A stretch of 64,000 nucleotides of DNA from Candidatus Pacearchaeota archaeon (GCA_018303845.1 JAGVXH010000003.1:124001-188000); one strand, 5' to 3'; shown: positions 1-8,565, counted from the first letter of the stretch. Numbers and translations are program-made. Notes: generated by a model from the sequence alone, not told the origin.

Positions 1-138
1 ATGGTCGAACATAGCTCTAAAAAAGGGGATTTAGTTTTAGATCCTTTTGCGGGTTCTGGTTCTACTTGCAAGGCTTGTGAGAAACTTGAAAGAAAATGGA
101 TTGGAGTTGAGTTGGATGAGAGGTGGGTTAAGAATTAG
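1..138 (+). CDS. DNA methyltransferase, C-terminal end (partial)
   Basis: The frame is open from the window edge to a TAG at 136-138. It encodes the last 45 residues of a beta-class N4/N6 DNA methyltransferase, including the AdoMet-binding motif DPFAGSGST and the tail WIGVELDERWV. The same residues close the complete methyltransferase at 21528-22181, where the matching Met is internal, so the ATG at base 1 is not the real start and the gene continues to the left. The two copies differ mostly at third codon positions. The tail overlaps the end of the opposing HEPN gene by 11 nt. Its position matches that of the full copy in the second element: just left of a minus-strand cargo module and integrase. 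Confidence 0.9.
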   Translation: MVEHSSKKGDLVLDPFAGSGSTCKACEKLERKWIGVELDERWVKN

Positions 139-649
139 AGTCGTTTATAGATTGGCAGGCCCCATAGATTACCTCATCAACTTGTTCTAATATTAGGCAA
201 GAATCTTCGAAATAAGTTATAACATCCTTCAGAGTTACGTTAGGATCTCCCCCATGGGCAAAATTATTTCTTGCGTTATTTATAGAAGCAAGAGAAAGAA
301 GGAGTTTGTCCTTATCGCCAAGGGAATTAACCTTTTCAACAAATTGCTTGCTCCATTTTTCGCTAAAGTCCCTTAAAGTATTTATCATATTATTGTAACT
401 AGGATTTTGGGAGTTATTTCTTATTTTATTATCAAGGTAATTCACAATCTCCTCTCGCTCATTATTTGAAAAATCTGAAACAATAGATTTAAATGCATAT
501 TCTATAGTCCCACAAGCTTTTATCAAGGCATATCTTGTTAAAAAATTCATCATAGGAGAGATATCTCCCACAAGTCTTTTTATATTCGCAATGTCCTTAA
601 GTTCTTTTTTGCATTTTCTGATATTGTCGTTAACTTCTTTATTTCTCAT
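128..649 (-). CDS. HEPN-domain protein (RiboL-PSP/MAE_28990-like)
   Basis: This is a 173-residue, largely helical protein. NARNNFAHG near residues 125-133 gives the HEPN ribonuclease signature R-x4-H (R127, H132). HEPN proteins of this type are RNases or toxin components and often sit beside DUF262 proteins in defence islands. Its start overlaps the upstream DUF262 gene by 11 nt, so the two are co-transcribed and probably translationally coupled. I infer that it is the toxic or effector half of a two-gene defence module. Family membership rests on the motif and neighbourhood, not on a database search. Confidence 0.75.
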   Translation of the reverse strand: MRNKEVNDNIRKCKKELKDIANIKRLVGDISPMMNFLTRYALIKACGTIEYAFKSIVSDFSNNEREEIVNYLDNKIRNNSQNPSYNNMINTLRDFSEKWSKQFVEKVNSLGDKDKLLLSLASINNARNNFAHGGDPNVTLKDVITYFEDSCLILEQVDEVIYGACQSINDSNS

Positions 650-1778
650 TTTTTACCCCATAAAGATATTGGCTAGCAAGATTTATTCTCTTCTTTATGT
701 TATCTAAGTTTGTCGTCCTTATAGAGGTTGCTTCGATAAACTCTCCATTTTTAAGAAGATCTAATCTCTTATTTTCTAACTTATCAGATTTTAATATTCG
801 GCCACTCCTAAGAAACTGTAATGTTGAGATTGCTATTGCATCAAAGATTGTTGGATGAAATTTGTTTGAAAGAACATATTCCTTCTTTAAGTTTCCCTCC
901 TTGTCCTTTGAATAATTATGAAACGCATCCTTCCCGAGTTTATTTAAAATAAAACTCATAGTGTTCTTAAAATCTTCATTAAAAGCATTCAGTTGTTCAT
1001 CAGATTTATCATTTGAACTATTAATGAATTTATTTAATTCTTTACTCAAAGATATTTGAGTTTTCTCAGAATTTAATATAGGGTTACTTGAAAGAGTAAA
1101 AAAACGAAGTATTAACTCTAAATCCTTCATCCGAGAATCTTCTTCAAACCCATACAATGTTCTCCAATCATTATTTTTATTTAGTTCTTTCAACAAGCTA
1201 TTAAACTTTCCCTTATAGACACAATTTCTAATCTCTTGGGGGGTAAGTGTTTTCCCGCTTTCATTGATACGTTTAAACACCTGATATAAGACAGTATCCT
1301 CTCCCTTAGAATTCTCATTATAGCTAAATATTATCGTATGAATTGTCGTACTAAGTATCCTTCTTTTCTCTGAAGTTGTCAATTGATCAAAAGATTTGCC
1401 CCTCCACCTTTTATCAATACTCTCAGAATTTAATAATTTAAATGGAGTTCCGTCACTAGAGAATATACCCTTAACAAAATCATTTACAGTAGTAATTCTT
1501 TGAAAACCATCAACAATAAAGTAACTATCCCCTTTTTTGGCCAAGAAAATACTAGGTATTGGAAGCCCAAGTAAAAGAGACTCCACAAATCTTCCAGCCT
1601 CCTTTTTGTCCCAAACATAATTTCTTTGTATCTCCGGCTTGATTAGCTCCCCTTCTTCATACCTAAGTAATATATCTCTAAAAGAAAGATCCGCACCCCA
1701 AGATTGGGTTTCAAATAAACCTTCTTCTGAGTAGTCTTCCTCTTCCTCCGGAATATCCTCAATTTCTGTAGCAGTCAT
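639..1778 (-). CDS. DUF262 (GmrSD/ParB-like) domain protein
   Basis: The protein has 379 residues. Residues 30-120 carry the DUF262 pattern: KPEIQRNYVWD, then LLLGLPIPSIFLA, then VDGFQRITTV, whose DGFQR (90-94) is the conserved catalytic-type motif. DUF262 is the N-terminal nuclease/NTPase-like domain of GmrSD type IV restriction enzymes and of many stand-alone defence proteins. The C-terminal 200 residues are helical and unassigned. A TATA-like stretch about 25-37 nt upstream (around 1803-1815) suggests this gene heads a two-gene operon with the HEPN gene. The operon lies between the methyltransferase remnant and two integrases, in the slot that element B fills with the Dcm/GHKL module. Confidence 0.85.
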   Translation of the reverse strand: MTATEIEDIPEEEEDYSEEGLFETQSWGADLSFRDILLRYEEGELIKPEIQRNYVWDKKEAGRFVESLLLGLPIPSIFLAKKGDSYFIVDGFQRITTVNDFVKGIFSSDGTPFKLLNSESIDKRWRGKSFDQLTTSEKRRILSTTIHTIIFSYNENSKGEDTVLYQVFKRINESGKTLTPQEIRNCVYKGKFNSLLKELNKNNDWRTLYGFEEDSRMKDLELILRFFTLSSNPILNSEKTQISLSKELNKFINSSNDKSDEQLNAFNEDFKNTMSFILNKLGKDAFHNYSKDKEGNLKKEYVLSNKFHPTIFDAIAISTLQFLRSGRILKSDKLENKRLDLLKNGEFIEATSIRTTNLDNIKKRINLASQYLYGVKNEK

Positions 1779-1844
1779 CTTAATATCTAGGAGATTTTAG
1801 GATTTTTATAGATTATTGCGATTGAAATTCTAAAGATAGACTCG

Positions 1845-2999
1845 TTAGTTCCCTCCAACAACTACTATCTCTTTCTTGATCATCTGAGCCATAACCTTCA
1901 TCTGCCTCTCCAACATCTCGACCCGCTCCTTTAGAATATCCTTATCATTTTCGGCCTTTGTAAGCTGTTTTTCTAGCTCGGTCTTCCCAATATCCATTAA
2001 CATATCCTCTTCGGTGATAGTGTCTTTCATCCCTAAGAGCTCGGAGTAATAATGAATCTTATCTGACTTCTTCCAGCCGAACCGATATTTTAACGCAGAT
2101 TCAGATTTATATCTTGGCAACCAATAACAGCAGGAGCAATGTCTGAAATCGTATAAGGTAAGCTGAGAGTATTTTTGTCCCGCGGGGCTCATTCCATCTC
2201 CAAGAACCCTCTTTGCGTGATCTTTCAAATATCGATTCATCGACTGATGATGCTTATGAAAAAGATAATCCTCCTTATCTAAAGATTCATTTTTCACAAA
2301 TTCTTTAATGATGCTTGCACAGAGCATTAATTTTATTCTTCTTCCAAAGGTCTTACTTATTTCATCTCGAATATTTAATTCTTTGAAATCTTTTTGAAAA
2401 TCAGAAACCTTTATGTTAGCCAATTCACTCGGGGCTCTTATTCCCGTGTCATAAAGAAACATAATTAAAACTTTATAGTAATACTTAGCCTTATTGCACA
2501 ACTTTTTCACTTCCCCTTCCGTTAAATAAACCCATTTGGGCTTTTCTACACGAGTATCTAAATCCTGAGTTATATCGTAAATTTCAATTCCCTTCTTTCG
2601 ATTAACCTTCTGCCACCAGTGCCAAAATGCCTTAAAGATTTTAACGAAGTTTGCAGGGTCCCGATAAATATCTCCATCAACCCGCCTAATTTCTCCAGTC
2701 TTCATTCCAGTAAAAAGTTCATGAAGGTGTCTTTCTTCAATATTTTTCAAATCATTAATTTCATATAACTCCTCGAGTATCTTCACAACAAAAACCATTC
2801 TCTGTTGAAGATTGTACAATCTGTTATAGCTCCTTCCACCCTTTTTACAACTTCTACCCACATTTAATCCATATTCCATATCCTGAATATATTGGAGAAT
2901 TATATCTGAGTTTATCTTACTTATGCCCTTAATTCCGTCGAGAGATTTATTTTTCCAGTTAAAATATCTCTCTTTATAATTTCTTGTTTGCCTTTTCAT
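1845..2999 (-). CDS. Tyrosine recombinase/integrase, copy 1
   Basis: The protein has 384 residues. A SAM-like helical N-terminal domain (about 30-140) precedes the catalytic domain (about 155-325). Visible catalytic positions are R188 (GIRAPSEL), a lysine in the beta-hairpin (SKTFGRRIKL), R286-H287 (YDFRHC), W309 (FGWKKSD) and the nucleophile among Y317/Y318 (IHYYSELLG). The first His of the usual HxxR box is Tyr. Residues 335-384 form a heptad-rich tail resembling a coiled coil. It overlaps the upstream paralogue by 4 nt (ATGA), so it has no promoter of its own and is translated from the copy 2 transcript. It is a clear paralogue of the genes at 2996-4162 and 26763-27917. Confidence 0.9.
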   Translation of the reverse strand: MKRQTRNYKERYFNWKNKSLDGIKGISKINSDIILQYIQDMEYGLNVGRSCKKGGRSYNRLYNLQQRMVFVVKILEELYEINDLKNIEERHLHELFTGMKTGEIRRVDGDIYRDPANFVKIFKAFWHWWQKVNRKKGIEIYDITQDLDTRVEKPKWVYLTEGEVKKLCNKAKYYYKVLIMFLYDTGIRAPSELANIKVSDFQKDFKELNIRDEISKTFGRRIKLMLCASIIKEFVKNESLDKEDYLFHKHHQSMNRYLKDHAKRVLGDGMSPAGQKYSQLTLYDFRHCSCCYWLPRYKSESALKYRFGWKKSDKIHYYSELLGMKDTITEEDMLMDIGKTELEKQLTKAENDKDILKERVEMLERQMKVMAQMIKKEIVVVGGN

Positions 3000-4162
3000 T
3001 GTTGTGTGTTAGGGATGTTTTTTATGAATCTTGTCTCCTTAATCAACTGACTTATAGCCTTCATTTGCTGTTCTAAAATTTCTATTCTCTCAGTAAAGAC
3101 TTCTTTTTGTCTCTCGGTCTTAATAAGCTTCTTTTGCATTTCAGTCATAGTGGTGTCTATCAGCATATCTTCCTCGGTTATTGTATCACACATGCCCAAT
3201 AATTCAGAGTAATAATGAATTTTATCAGACTTCTTCCAACCAAATCTATATTTTAAGGCACTTTCACTTTTGTAACGAGGCAACCAGTAGCAACAAGAAC
3301 AATGCCTGAAATCATACATGCTAATCTCAGAATATCTGCGTCCTGCCTCGCTTTTTTCTTCGCCTAAAACTTTTTTAGCAAGTCGTTGGAGATATTGATT
3401 CATAGTGCTAGGTCTTCTATTAAACACGAAATCGCTTGGCCCAAGTTTTTCAAATTCGATAAAATTCTTAATAATTTCTGAAGATATCATTAACTTTATT
3501 CTTCTTCCAAAAGTTTTGCTTACTTCGTCTCTTACTTCAACTTCTTTAAAATCATTATAAAAATCTGAAACTTTAATATTCGTTAGTTCGCTAGGTGCTC
3601 TCACTCCAGTATCAAATAAAAACATGATTAGCGCTTTGTAATAGTAAATAGATTGGTCGTAGAGTTTTCTGATATCTTTTTCTGTTAAGTATACCCATTT
3701 TGGTTTTTGTTTGCTAGTATCTAAATCTTGAGTGATGTCATAAATCTTTATGTCCTGCTTTCTGTTTATTTTTATCCACCAGTGCCAAAATGCCTTAACT
3801 GTTTTTACGATATTCGCAGGATCTAAGTAAGGTTTCCCATCGTCTTTTTTTATGTCGCCATTTCTTATTTTTGTGAAATAATCATGCAAGACTCTTTCGT
3901 CAAGTTTAGTTATATCTGTTGTTTCATAGAGCTTCTCAAATCTTTTTGCTAGAAGAATCATTCTTTGCTGAAGAGAGTAGAGATGTGCATATCCTCGTCC
4001 TCCTTTTTTGCTTTTATTACTAACGTTTAGCCCATATTCCATATCACTGATATATCTTAGAATAATATCTGAGTTTTCTTTAGTTATTTCAGGAATTCTG
4101 TTCTTGTATCTTCGTTTCCATTCGAGGTATCTTTTCCTATGCATCTCTTCATCTCGTTTCAT
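2996..4162 (-). CDS. Tyrosine recombinase/integrase, copy 2
   Basis: This 388-residue paralogue of the preceding gene keeps the same motifs: GVRAPSEL, SKTFGRRIKL, YDFRHCSCCYWL, FGWKKSD, HYYSELLG. It also has the coiled-coil-like C-terminus, which is more diverged here. The start at 4162 is supported by a TATA-like ATTATATAAG at 4185-4194 on the complementary strand, which places transcription initiation at or next to the ATG (leaderless). The same arrangement precedes the third copy at 27917. The two tandem copies could act as a heteromeric recombinase, or one could be a redundant duplicate; the sequence does not decide. Confidence 0.9.
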   Translation of the reverse strand: MKRDEEMHRKRYLEWKRRYKNRIPEITKENSDIILRYISDMEYGLNVSNKSKKGGRGYAHLYSLQQRMILLAKRFEKLYETTDITKLDERVLHDYFTKIRNGDIKKDDGKPYLDPANIVKTVKAFWHWWIKINRKQDIKIYDITQDLDTSKQKPKWVYLTEKDIRKLYDQSIYYYKALIMFLFDTGVRAPSELTNIKVSDFYNDFKEVEVRDEVSKTFGRRIKLMISSEIIKNFIEFEKLGPSDFVFNRRPSTMNQYLQRLAKKVLGEEKSEAGRRYSEISMYDFRHCSCCYWLPRYKSESALKYRFGWKKSDKIHYYSELLGMCDTITEEDMLIDTTMTEMQKKLIKTERQKEVFTERIEILEQQMKAISQLIKETRFIKNIPNTQQ

Positions 4163-4265
4163 TGATGTCGTGTGCGATGGATGGATTATATAAGACTTGT
4201 CGGTCCACTAATCGGTGACAGATGATTGGGACAAGATAAATAAAGTAAGAAAGAATTGTATTCTT
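4163..4265. promoter_or_regulatory. Divergent promoter between integrase and partner gene (element A)
   Basis: Two TATA boxes point away from each other: 4185-4194 for the integrase (minus) and ATAAATAAAG at 4236-4245 for the + gene starting at 4266. Between them lie ACTTGTCGGTCCACT, GTGAC and TGGGACAAG, all of which recur in the same order and nearly the same spacing at 27918-28020. CTTGTC and GACAAG form a loose dyad. This is a good candidate for an autoregulatory operator or an integrase arm site. Confidence 0.7.
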
Positions 4266-5231
4266 ATGAATTTTAATAATGAAGTTATTAGAGATTATAT
4301 CTTGCATAATTCGGACAATAAGGTAATTAAAGAATTCAAAAATAATTGTCAGAAGATGATTGAAGCTTTGAATTCAATCCCCGATTTTTTCAAAAATGAA
4401 AAGATGGAAACTCTTGAATGGGCAAATTTATCGGTAGAAGACCCTAAAAGGGCTAATAACATTTTAAAAGAAGAGGCTGAAAAAGATATACAATTTTTAC
4501 TCATCGTCACATCCTTTAAGCTATACCACTTATTTAATTCCATAATAAATGATTTGGAAGAAAATAAGGATTATGAGGCATTATGTCTCTTAAGAGTCCT
4601 TTTGGAGAATGTCTGTTTTCTTAAATATAATCTAGAAAAAGTAAAGAAGATTGTTAAAAAGATCAATAGCAACACCACAACTTATTTTGTTTATCATAAA
4701 CATTGCGAGGATTTAGAGAAAATTTCTAAGAAGATTAAGAAAGGTACAAAAATTGAAAATGTTGCAAAAGAAGGAGAAGGGGCGACTTTTGCAAAAAATA
4801 TCTTAGAGGCGGTAGATTTTGTTTCAAGTCTAAAAGGTTACGAAACAATTGGGGCGAAATATGATATACTCAGTGATTATACCCATCCGAATTACCTTTC
4901 GAATGATTTTTTTGGTGTCCCTACTGAAATTCATGGAGAGAAAGAAGATCTTTTTCTAGAGAAAGAAAGAATTATTTTAGTAAAGGGGGAAACATCCTTA
5001 TTTCTCAAGACATTTCCAGATGAATTTAAGAAACTGAAAATTAAATATATTGGAATGATAATTAGTGTTATAGATATGTGCATTTCTCTTTACTTAAGCT
5101 CAAAAGAAGATTTTGAAAAGATAAAAATTTGTAACCTTAGATCTGAGATTCCGAATAGGGAGTATCTTTTAAGCTTTTCAAAAGAAAAAAGATTGAAAAT
5201 GTTTAAAGAAGCTCAAGCCCATTTTTCTTAA
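4266..5231 (+). CDS. Hypothetical helical protein, integrase-divergent partner (element A)
   Basis: The protein has 321 residues, no recognised catalytic motif, and a mostly helical, Lys/Glu-rich composition. The segment around ILSDYTHPNYLS resembles the conserved helix of DUF5677/HEPN-like proteins, but that likeness is weak. I chose the ATG at 4266 over an upstream GTG at 4215 because it lies 21-30 nt after the TATA box, exactly as for the partner gene of the third integrase (28021). The upstream GTG would sit before the TATA box. The two partner proteins occupy the same slot but show little obvious sequence similarity. A role in recombination directionality, immunity or cargo protection is speculation. 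Confidence 0.7.
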   Translation: MNFNNEVIRDYILHNSDNKVIKEFKNNCQKMIEALNSIPDFFKNEKMETLEWANLSVEDPKRANNILKEEAEKDIQFLLIVTSFKLYHLFNSIINDLEENKDYEALCLLRVLLENVCFLKYNLEKVKKIVKKINSNTTTYFVYHKHCEDLEKISKKIKKGTKIENVAKEGEGATFAKNILEAVDFVSSLKGYETIGAKYDILSDYTHPNYLSNDFFGVPTEIHGEKEDLFLEKERIILVKGETSLFLKTFPDEFKKLKIKYIGMIISVIDMCISLYLSSKEDFEKIKICNLRSEIPNREYLLSFSKEKRLKMFKEAQAHFS

Positions 5232-5262
5232 TATTCTCTACTCATCGAAGACACACATCTCC

Positions 5263-5312
5263 AGTCACGGCGGTTGGGGCGTATAGGACTTTTGTGACTT
5301 TCATGGGTGGAC
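5263..5312. repeat. att-like site S1: 20-nt direct repeat plus inverted arm
   Basis: AGTCACGGCGGTTGGGGCGT at 5263-5282 recurs exactly at 29609-29628, 24,346 bp away. It is followed after 20 nt by ATGGGTGGAC (5303-5312), the exact reverse complement of GTCCACCCAT at 29582-29591, which precedes the distal repeat by 17 nt. AGTCAC (5263-5268) is also mirrored by GTGACT at 5294-5299. This geometry, direct core repeats with inverted arms inside, is what a tyrosine-recombinase-bounded element would show. Confidence 0.75.
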
Positions 5313-5420
5313 GTTATAAGCTTTGTGGTTTTGCATTATATCGTTGCTGCTAAAGATTTTTTATTGAATTTTTAGAAGTGTCAGATTTTTTAGAAATTGA
5401 TAAAAATGGCACACTCTGAC

Positions 5421-5438
5421 GGGGCGTATAGGACTTTT
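5421..5438. repeat. att-like site S2: second copy of the right half of S1
   Basis: GGGGCGTATAGGACTTTT occurs at 5276-5293 and again at 5421-5438, 145 bp apart. All three sites (5276, 5421, 29622) share the 7-mer GGGGCGT, a plausible strand-exchange region. S1 and S3 share the sequence to its left, while S1 and S2 share the sequence to its right. Apart from these repeats I see no gene in 5232-5457. Confidence 0.65.
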
Positions 5439-5457
5439 ATTATCTCAATAGAATATT

Positions 5458-5739
5458 TTACTCCTCCTTAAAAATCCACAACAACAACGGCATAGCCCCA
5501 CCTTCCCCCTTTACCATCTCCCTAACGGCCTTTTCAAACTCTTTAGAATCCCTATAATAAACCAATTCATAAGAAAATTTAGACCGTTTCTCCTTTAACT
5601 GCGGGAACTCAGAAAATAATTCTTTTTTCAACTTCAGCGTATTCCATGCCTGAAAACTCTCGCTATAAGCAATTTTCCCTTCGCTGTTAACCTTTGTCCT
5701 AGGGACTAAGGTTTTTTTACCTTGGGGTATTTTTGCCAT
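5458..5739 (-). CDS. Hypothetical protein, 93 aa
   Basis: This is a small basic protein (Lys/Arg-rich N-terminus, then helix-like segments) with no motif I recognise. A GAGGTG ribosome-binding sequence ends about 10 nt before the ATG, supporting the start. It lies alone at the left end of element B, transcribed toward the att-like sites and divergently from the Lrp-type regulator at 5882. Position suggests a small element-encoded regulator or excision factor, but there is no direct sequence support for that. Confidence 0.6.
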   Translation of the reverse strand: MAKIPQGKKTLVPRTKVNSEGKIAYSESFQAWNTLKLKKELFSEFPQLKEKRSKFSYELVYYRDSKEFEKAVREMVKGEGGAMPLLLWIFKEE

Positions 5740-5881
5740 GTGGGATTTTCACCTCACACCTCTTAACTAATAATAGTAAGTGATTGTTTTTATTAAATGT
5801 ATTTATCGCTATTTTTTGTCATTATAGGTAAGATTTATAAAATCGTTACTTTTTGGTATATTATGAAGGACTATTAATAGT

Positions 5882-6730
5882 ATGGTTAAGAAGGGTTTGA
5901 TTAAGGAATTTATAACTTATATTGATACTCAAAAATTGGGATATACTTTCTATAATGTTCTTGTGCAATTGAAGTATGGAACTAAAAAAGATAAGGAAAA
6001 AAGAGTTGAGAAGTTGAAAAAAATTTCTAATGTAGTTTGGATTTCTTCTTTTCAGGGTAAATGGGATATGGTTGTTTCTATTCTGGCTAAGGACGCTGGA
6101 GAATTTAGTATGTATTTGGAACAGATTTTGGGTTCCCTTAAGGAAAGTTTGTTAGATTATAATTTTTTTATTGTAATTAGTGCTTCTCAATTAGGTTATA
6201 AAAAAATCCATAGTGGAGCTGATGAAACTAATAATTATCACGCTAAGGTCGGGCATAAAGATTTGGTTCGTCTTTCTGATAATGATTTGAAGGTTTTAAA
6301 ATTGCTTGCGAATAATGCTCGGATGTCTAATGTTGATATTGCTAGAAGGGCGAAGATTAGTCCTGATGGAGTTAGATATTGTTTGAATAAACTTGAAGGT
6401 AAAAAAGTTATTCAAGGGTATAAGCCTTTGCTTGATATTTCTAAGCTTGGTTATCTTTGGCATATTATGTTTTTGCGATTAAAAATTTCTGATGAAAAGC
6501 AAGGGGAAGAGTTTATCGGTTTTTTGAAAAATTTGCCTGAGGTTTTTTATGTTGTTAGAGGAGTTGGGAATTGTAATTTGATGGTTGAGTTTCAGACTAA
6601 GACTTTGGATGAATTTGAGGAAGTTAAAGATGCCTTTACTTCGAAGTTTGGGGATATGATTGTTGATGAGGAAACGGTTCAGGTGACGGATGAGCATAAG
6701 TGTAGTTATTTTCCTGGGAGTTTGGGGTAG
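5882..6730 (+). CDS. Lrp/AsnC-type transcriptional regulator, double RAM domain
   Basis: The protein has 282 residues. Residues 1-110 look like the end of an HTH followed by a ligand-binding RAM-type domain. Residues 125-175 are a complete winged HTH (LSDNDLKVLKLLANNARMSN, then ISPDGVRYCLNKLE), and residues 180-275 are a second RAM-type domain. Tandem HTH-RAM-HTH-RAM proteins exist in archaea; here the first HTH is missing, and the in-frame codon six before the ATG is TGA. A TATA box (AGATTTATAA, 5831-5840) suggests transcription starts close to 5861, so the short form is probably the native product, not a pseudogene. It precedes and may control the defence operon beginning at 6765. Confidence 0.8.
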   Translation: MVKKGLIKEFITYIDTQKLGYTFYNVLVQLKYGTKKDKEKRVEKLKKISNVVWISSFQGKWDMVVSILAKDAGEFSMYLEQILGSLKESLLDYNFFIVISASQLGYKKIHSGADETNNYHAKVGHKDLVRLSDNDLKVLKLLANNARMSNVDIARRAKISPDGVRYCLNKLEGKKVIQGYKPLLDISKLGYLWHIMFLRLKISDEKQGEEFIGFLKNLPEVFYVVRGVGNCNLMVEFQTKTLDEFEEVKDAFTSKFGDMIVDEETVQVTDEHKCSYFPGSLG

Positions 6731-6764
6731 GAAGGATTTTATAGATATAATCTGTTGAATTAGC

Positions 6765-7391
6765 ATGAAAAAAGGACTCCGAATATATACTAAAAAGGAT
6801 ATCCCTAGAATCAATCAGCTCAAAGAGGAATTTGAAAAATTAATTATTTCCTTTAGAGGTCTTTATTATCCTGGTAAAAATCCTACTAGGTTTTTGGGGG
6901 AATATGGAGAACTTTTGGTCCAGCCCAAATTATTAAATAATTTTGATATAGAAATGTTTGGAGGACAGTCTCCAGCAGATTTGAGAATTGTAGATAAAAA
7001 GGATTCCACTAATAAAAAAAATATTGAAGTAAAACTCTCTTCATGTAAAGGGGAAGGTTGGGGGGAAGGTTGGGCTTTTGCAATAAACGCCAAGAAAGGC
7101 AAAGTGGATAAAGCAATTAAGGATTTTAGTTATTTTGATTATTTAATTTGTATAGGACTAGACAAGGATTATGCTAACCCAAAATTTTACATATTTACTC
7201 AAGAAGAAATTCAAAAACATGAAAAAGAGATGAGAAATGATAGAAAAGGTGGCATAAAAAGAGGTAGGTATTCTGGAAGTCATGGTTTGATAATTCCGCA
7301 TGAGCCATCTGGCAAAGAATATATCCCTAATTTTTTTAATGACATATTGAATAATCCTAATTTTTTGGAGAACTGGGATAAAATAAAATAA
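6765..7391 (+). CDS. PD-(D/E)XK nuclease-like protein, first gene of the R-M operon
   Basis: The 208-residue protein shows the order expected of a restriction-endonuclease fold: an early Glu in FLGEYGELLV (about residues 44-53), Asp in SPADLRIVD (about 70-78), and E-x-K in NIEVKLSS (about 88-95). This suggests a metal-dependent DNase, possibly related to type II enzymes. A TATA-like ATTTTATAGATATAATC lies about 20-28 nt upstream. Its stop is 1 nt from the next start, so it heads a continuous eight-gene transcription unit ending at 16633. No specific family was recognised. Confidence 0.65.
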   Translation: MKKGLRIYTKKDIPRINQLKEEFEKLIISFRGLYYPGKNPTRFLGEYGELLVQPKLLNNFDIEMFGGQSPADLRIVDKKDSTNKKNIEVKLSSCKGEGWGEGWAFAINAKKGKVDKAIKDFSYFDYLICIGLDKDYANPKFYIFTQEEIQKHEKEMRNDRKGGIKRGRYSGSHGLIIPHEPSGKEYIPNFFNDILNNPNFLENWDKIK

Positions 7392-7392
7392 G

Positions 7393-8565
7393 ATGACAAC
7401 ATACTCCCATTCCCGACTCTCAACATACGAAAACTGCCCCTATCAATACAAGCTAAAATATATCGATAAAATAAAAGTCGATGTTCCAACGACAATTGAG
7501 GCGTTTATGGGCGATTTGGTGCATCAGACTCTCGAAAAGCTATACAAGGACAAAAAGTTCAAGAAAGTCGTTTCTCGGTCCACACTGCTTAAATTCTATA
7601 AGGATTTGTGGGCGAAAGAGTATTCCGACGATATTTTAGTGGCAAAGTCGGATCAAGGATTAACTTCTGAGAATTATCGAAAAATGGGAATAAAGTTTAT
7701 TGAAGATTATTATAATAAATATAAGCCCTTTGACCAGTTGATTATTTTGGGACTTGAAACTCAGGATAGGATGACTTTGCCAGATGGGAATCAGTGGCAT
7801 GTTAGGATTGATAAGTTGGCTTGCGATAGTGAAGGAAATTATTATGTTTGTGACTATAAAACAAATGCTCGAATGAAGGACCAAGGAGAGGCCGATGCTG
7901 ACAGGCAGTTAGCTCTTTATTCTATTTGGGTTAAAGATAAATTCAAGGATGCTAAATCGGTTAAGTTGGTTTGGCATATGTTGGCTTTCAATAAAGAAGC
8001 TGTTTCAGAAAGAAGTGATGAGCAGTTAGAGAAATTACAACAAGATGTTTGTGATAAGATTAAAGAGGTTGAATCGGCGACAGAGTTTCCTAGAAATCAA
8101 ACTGGGCTTTGTAATTATTGCGTCTATAAGGAAATGTGCCCAAGCTTTAAGCATGAGATTGAACTGGAGAAAAAAGATATTAAAGAATTTAAGGAAGATG
8201 AGGGGCTTAGACTAGTTGATGAGTATTCTTTAATAAAAACTAAACTTGCAGAATTAAAAGAAAAAGAAGACGAGGTTGTCGGGAAGATTATTGACTATGC
8301 AAAACAATTTGGAGTTGATATTATTTATGGATCAAATAGGAAATGTTCGGTTAAGGAGTTTGAGAAAGTTGTTTTGCCCGAGGATAGGGAGAAGTTTTTG
8401 GGGTTGTTGAAAGATAAGGGGTTGTATGAGGCTTATTCTATGATTTGTTATCCTAAGATTAATAGTGGGATTGCCAAAGGGGAACTTGATGAGGAGATTA
8501 AGGGTCAGTGTGAGGTTGTTAAGGATTTTAGGGTTAGTTTGGGGAGGAGAGATAGGGATGAATAA
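7393..8565 (+). CDS. RecB/Cas4-like PD-(D/E)XK exonuclease with Fe-S cysteines
   Basis: The protein has 390 residues. LSTYENCPYQYKLKY (about residues 8-22) is the N-terminal motif of RecB-family (PDDEXK_1) nucleases. A long helical section follows, then RIDKLACD with the catalytic Asp and YYVCDYKTN with D-Y-K (about 135-160). Near residues 235-250, GLCNYCVYKEMCPSF supplies three cysteines that, with Cys15, match the four-cysteine [4Fe-4S] arrangement of Cas4/AddB-type enzymes. The C-terminal 140 residues are a helical extension. It overlaps the next gene by 8 nt. A nuclease role in end processing or restriction is likely; there is no CRISPR nearby. Confidence 0.85.
   Translation: MTTYSHSRLSTYENCPYQYKLKYIDKIKVDVPTTIEAFMGDLVHQTLEKLYKDKKFKKVVSRSTLLKFYKDLWAKEYSDDILVAKSDQGLTSENYRKMGIKFIEDYYNKYKPFDQLIILGLETQDRMTLPDGNQWHVRIDKLACDSEGNYYVCDYKTNARMKDQGEADADRQLALYSIWVKDKFKDAKSVKLVWHMLAFNKEAVSERSDEQLEKLQQDVCDKIKEVESATEFPRNQTGLCNYCVYKEMCPSFKHEIELEKKDIKEFKEDEGLRLVDEYSLIKTKLAELKEKEDEVVGKIIDYAKQFGVDIIYGSNRKCSVKEFEKVVLPEDREKFLGLLKDKGLYEAYSMICYPKINSGIAKGELDEEIKGQCEVVKDFRVSLGRRDRDE

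Noticed and set aside
1..3. ATG at base 1 as a start codon
   Set aside because: It aligns with an internal Met of the complete methyltransferase at 21528-22181; the gene continues left of the window.
4215..4265. GTG start for the partner gene of element A
   Set aside because: It lies before the TATA box conserved with element B; the ATG at 4266 has the correct leaderless spacing.
5263..5282. tRNA 3' end as the attachment site
   Set aside because: The 20-mer and its flanks do not fold or read as a tRNA T-arm and acceptor on either strand.
5763..5881. Missing first HTH of the Lrp-like gene as a frameshifted pseudogene
   Set aside because: The upstream region contains a TATA box and stop codons in place of HTH remnants in other frames.
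7393..8565. Cas4 of a CRISPR system
   Set aside because: There is no array and no other cas gene; the gene is embedded in a restriction operon and is longer than Cas4.
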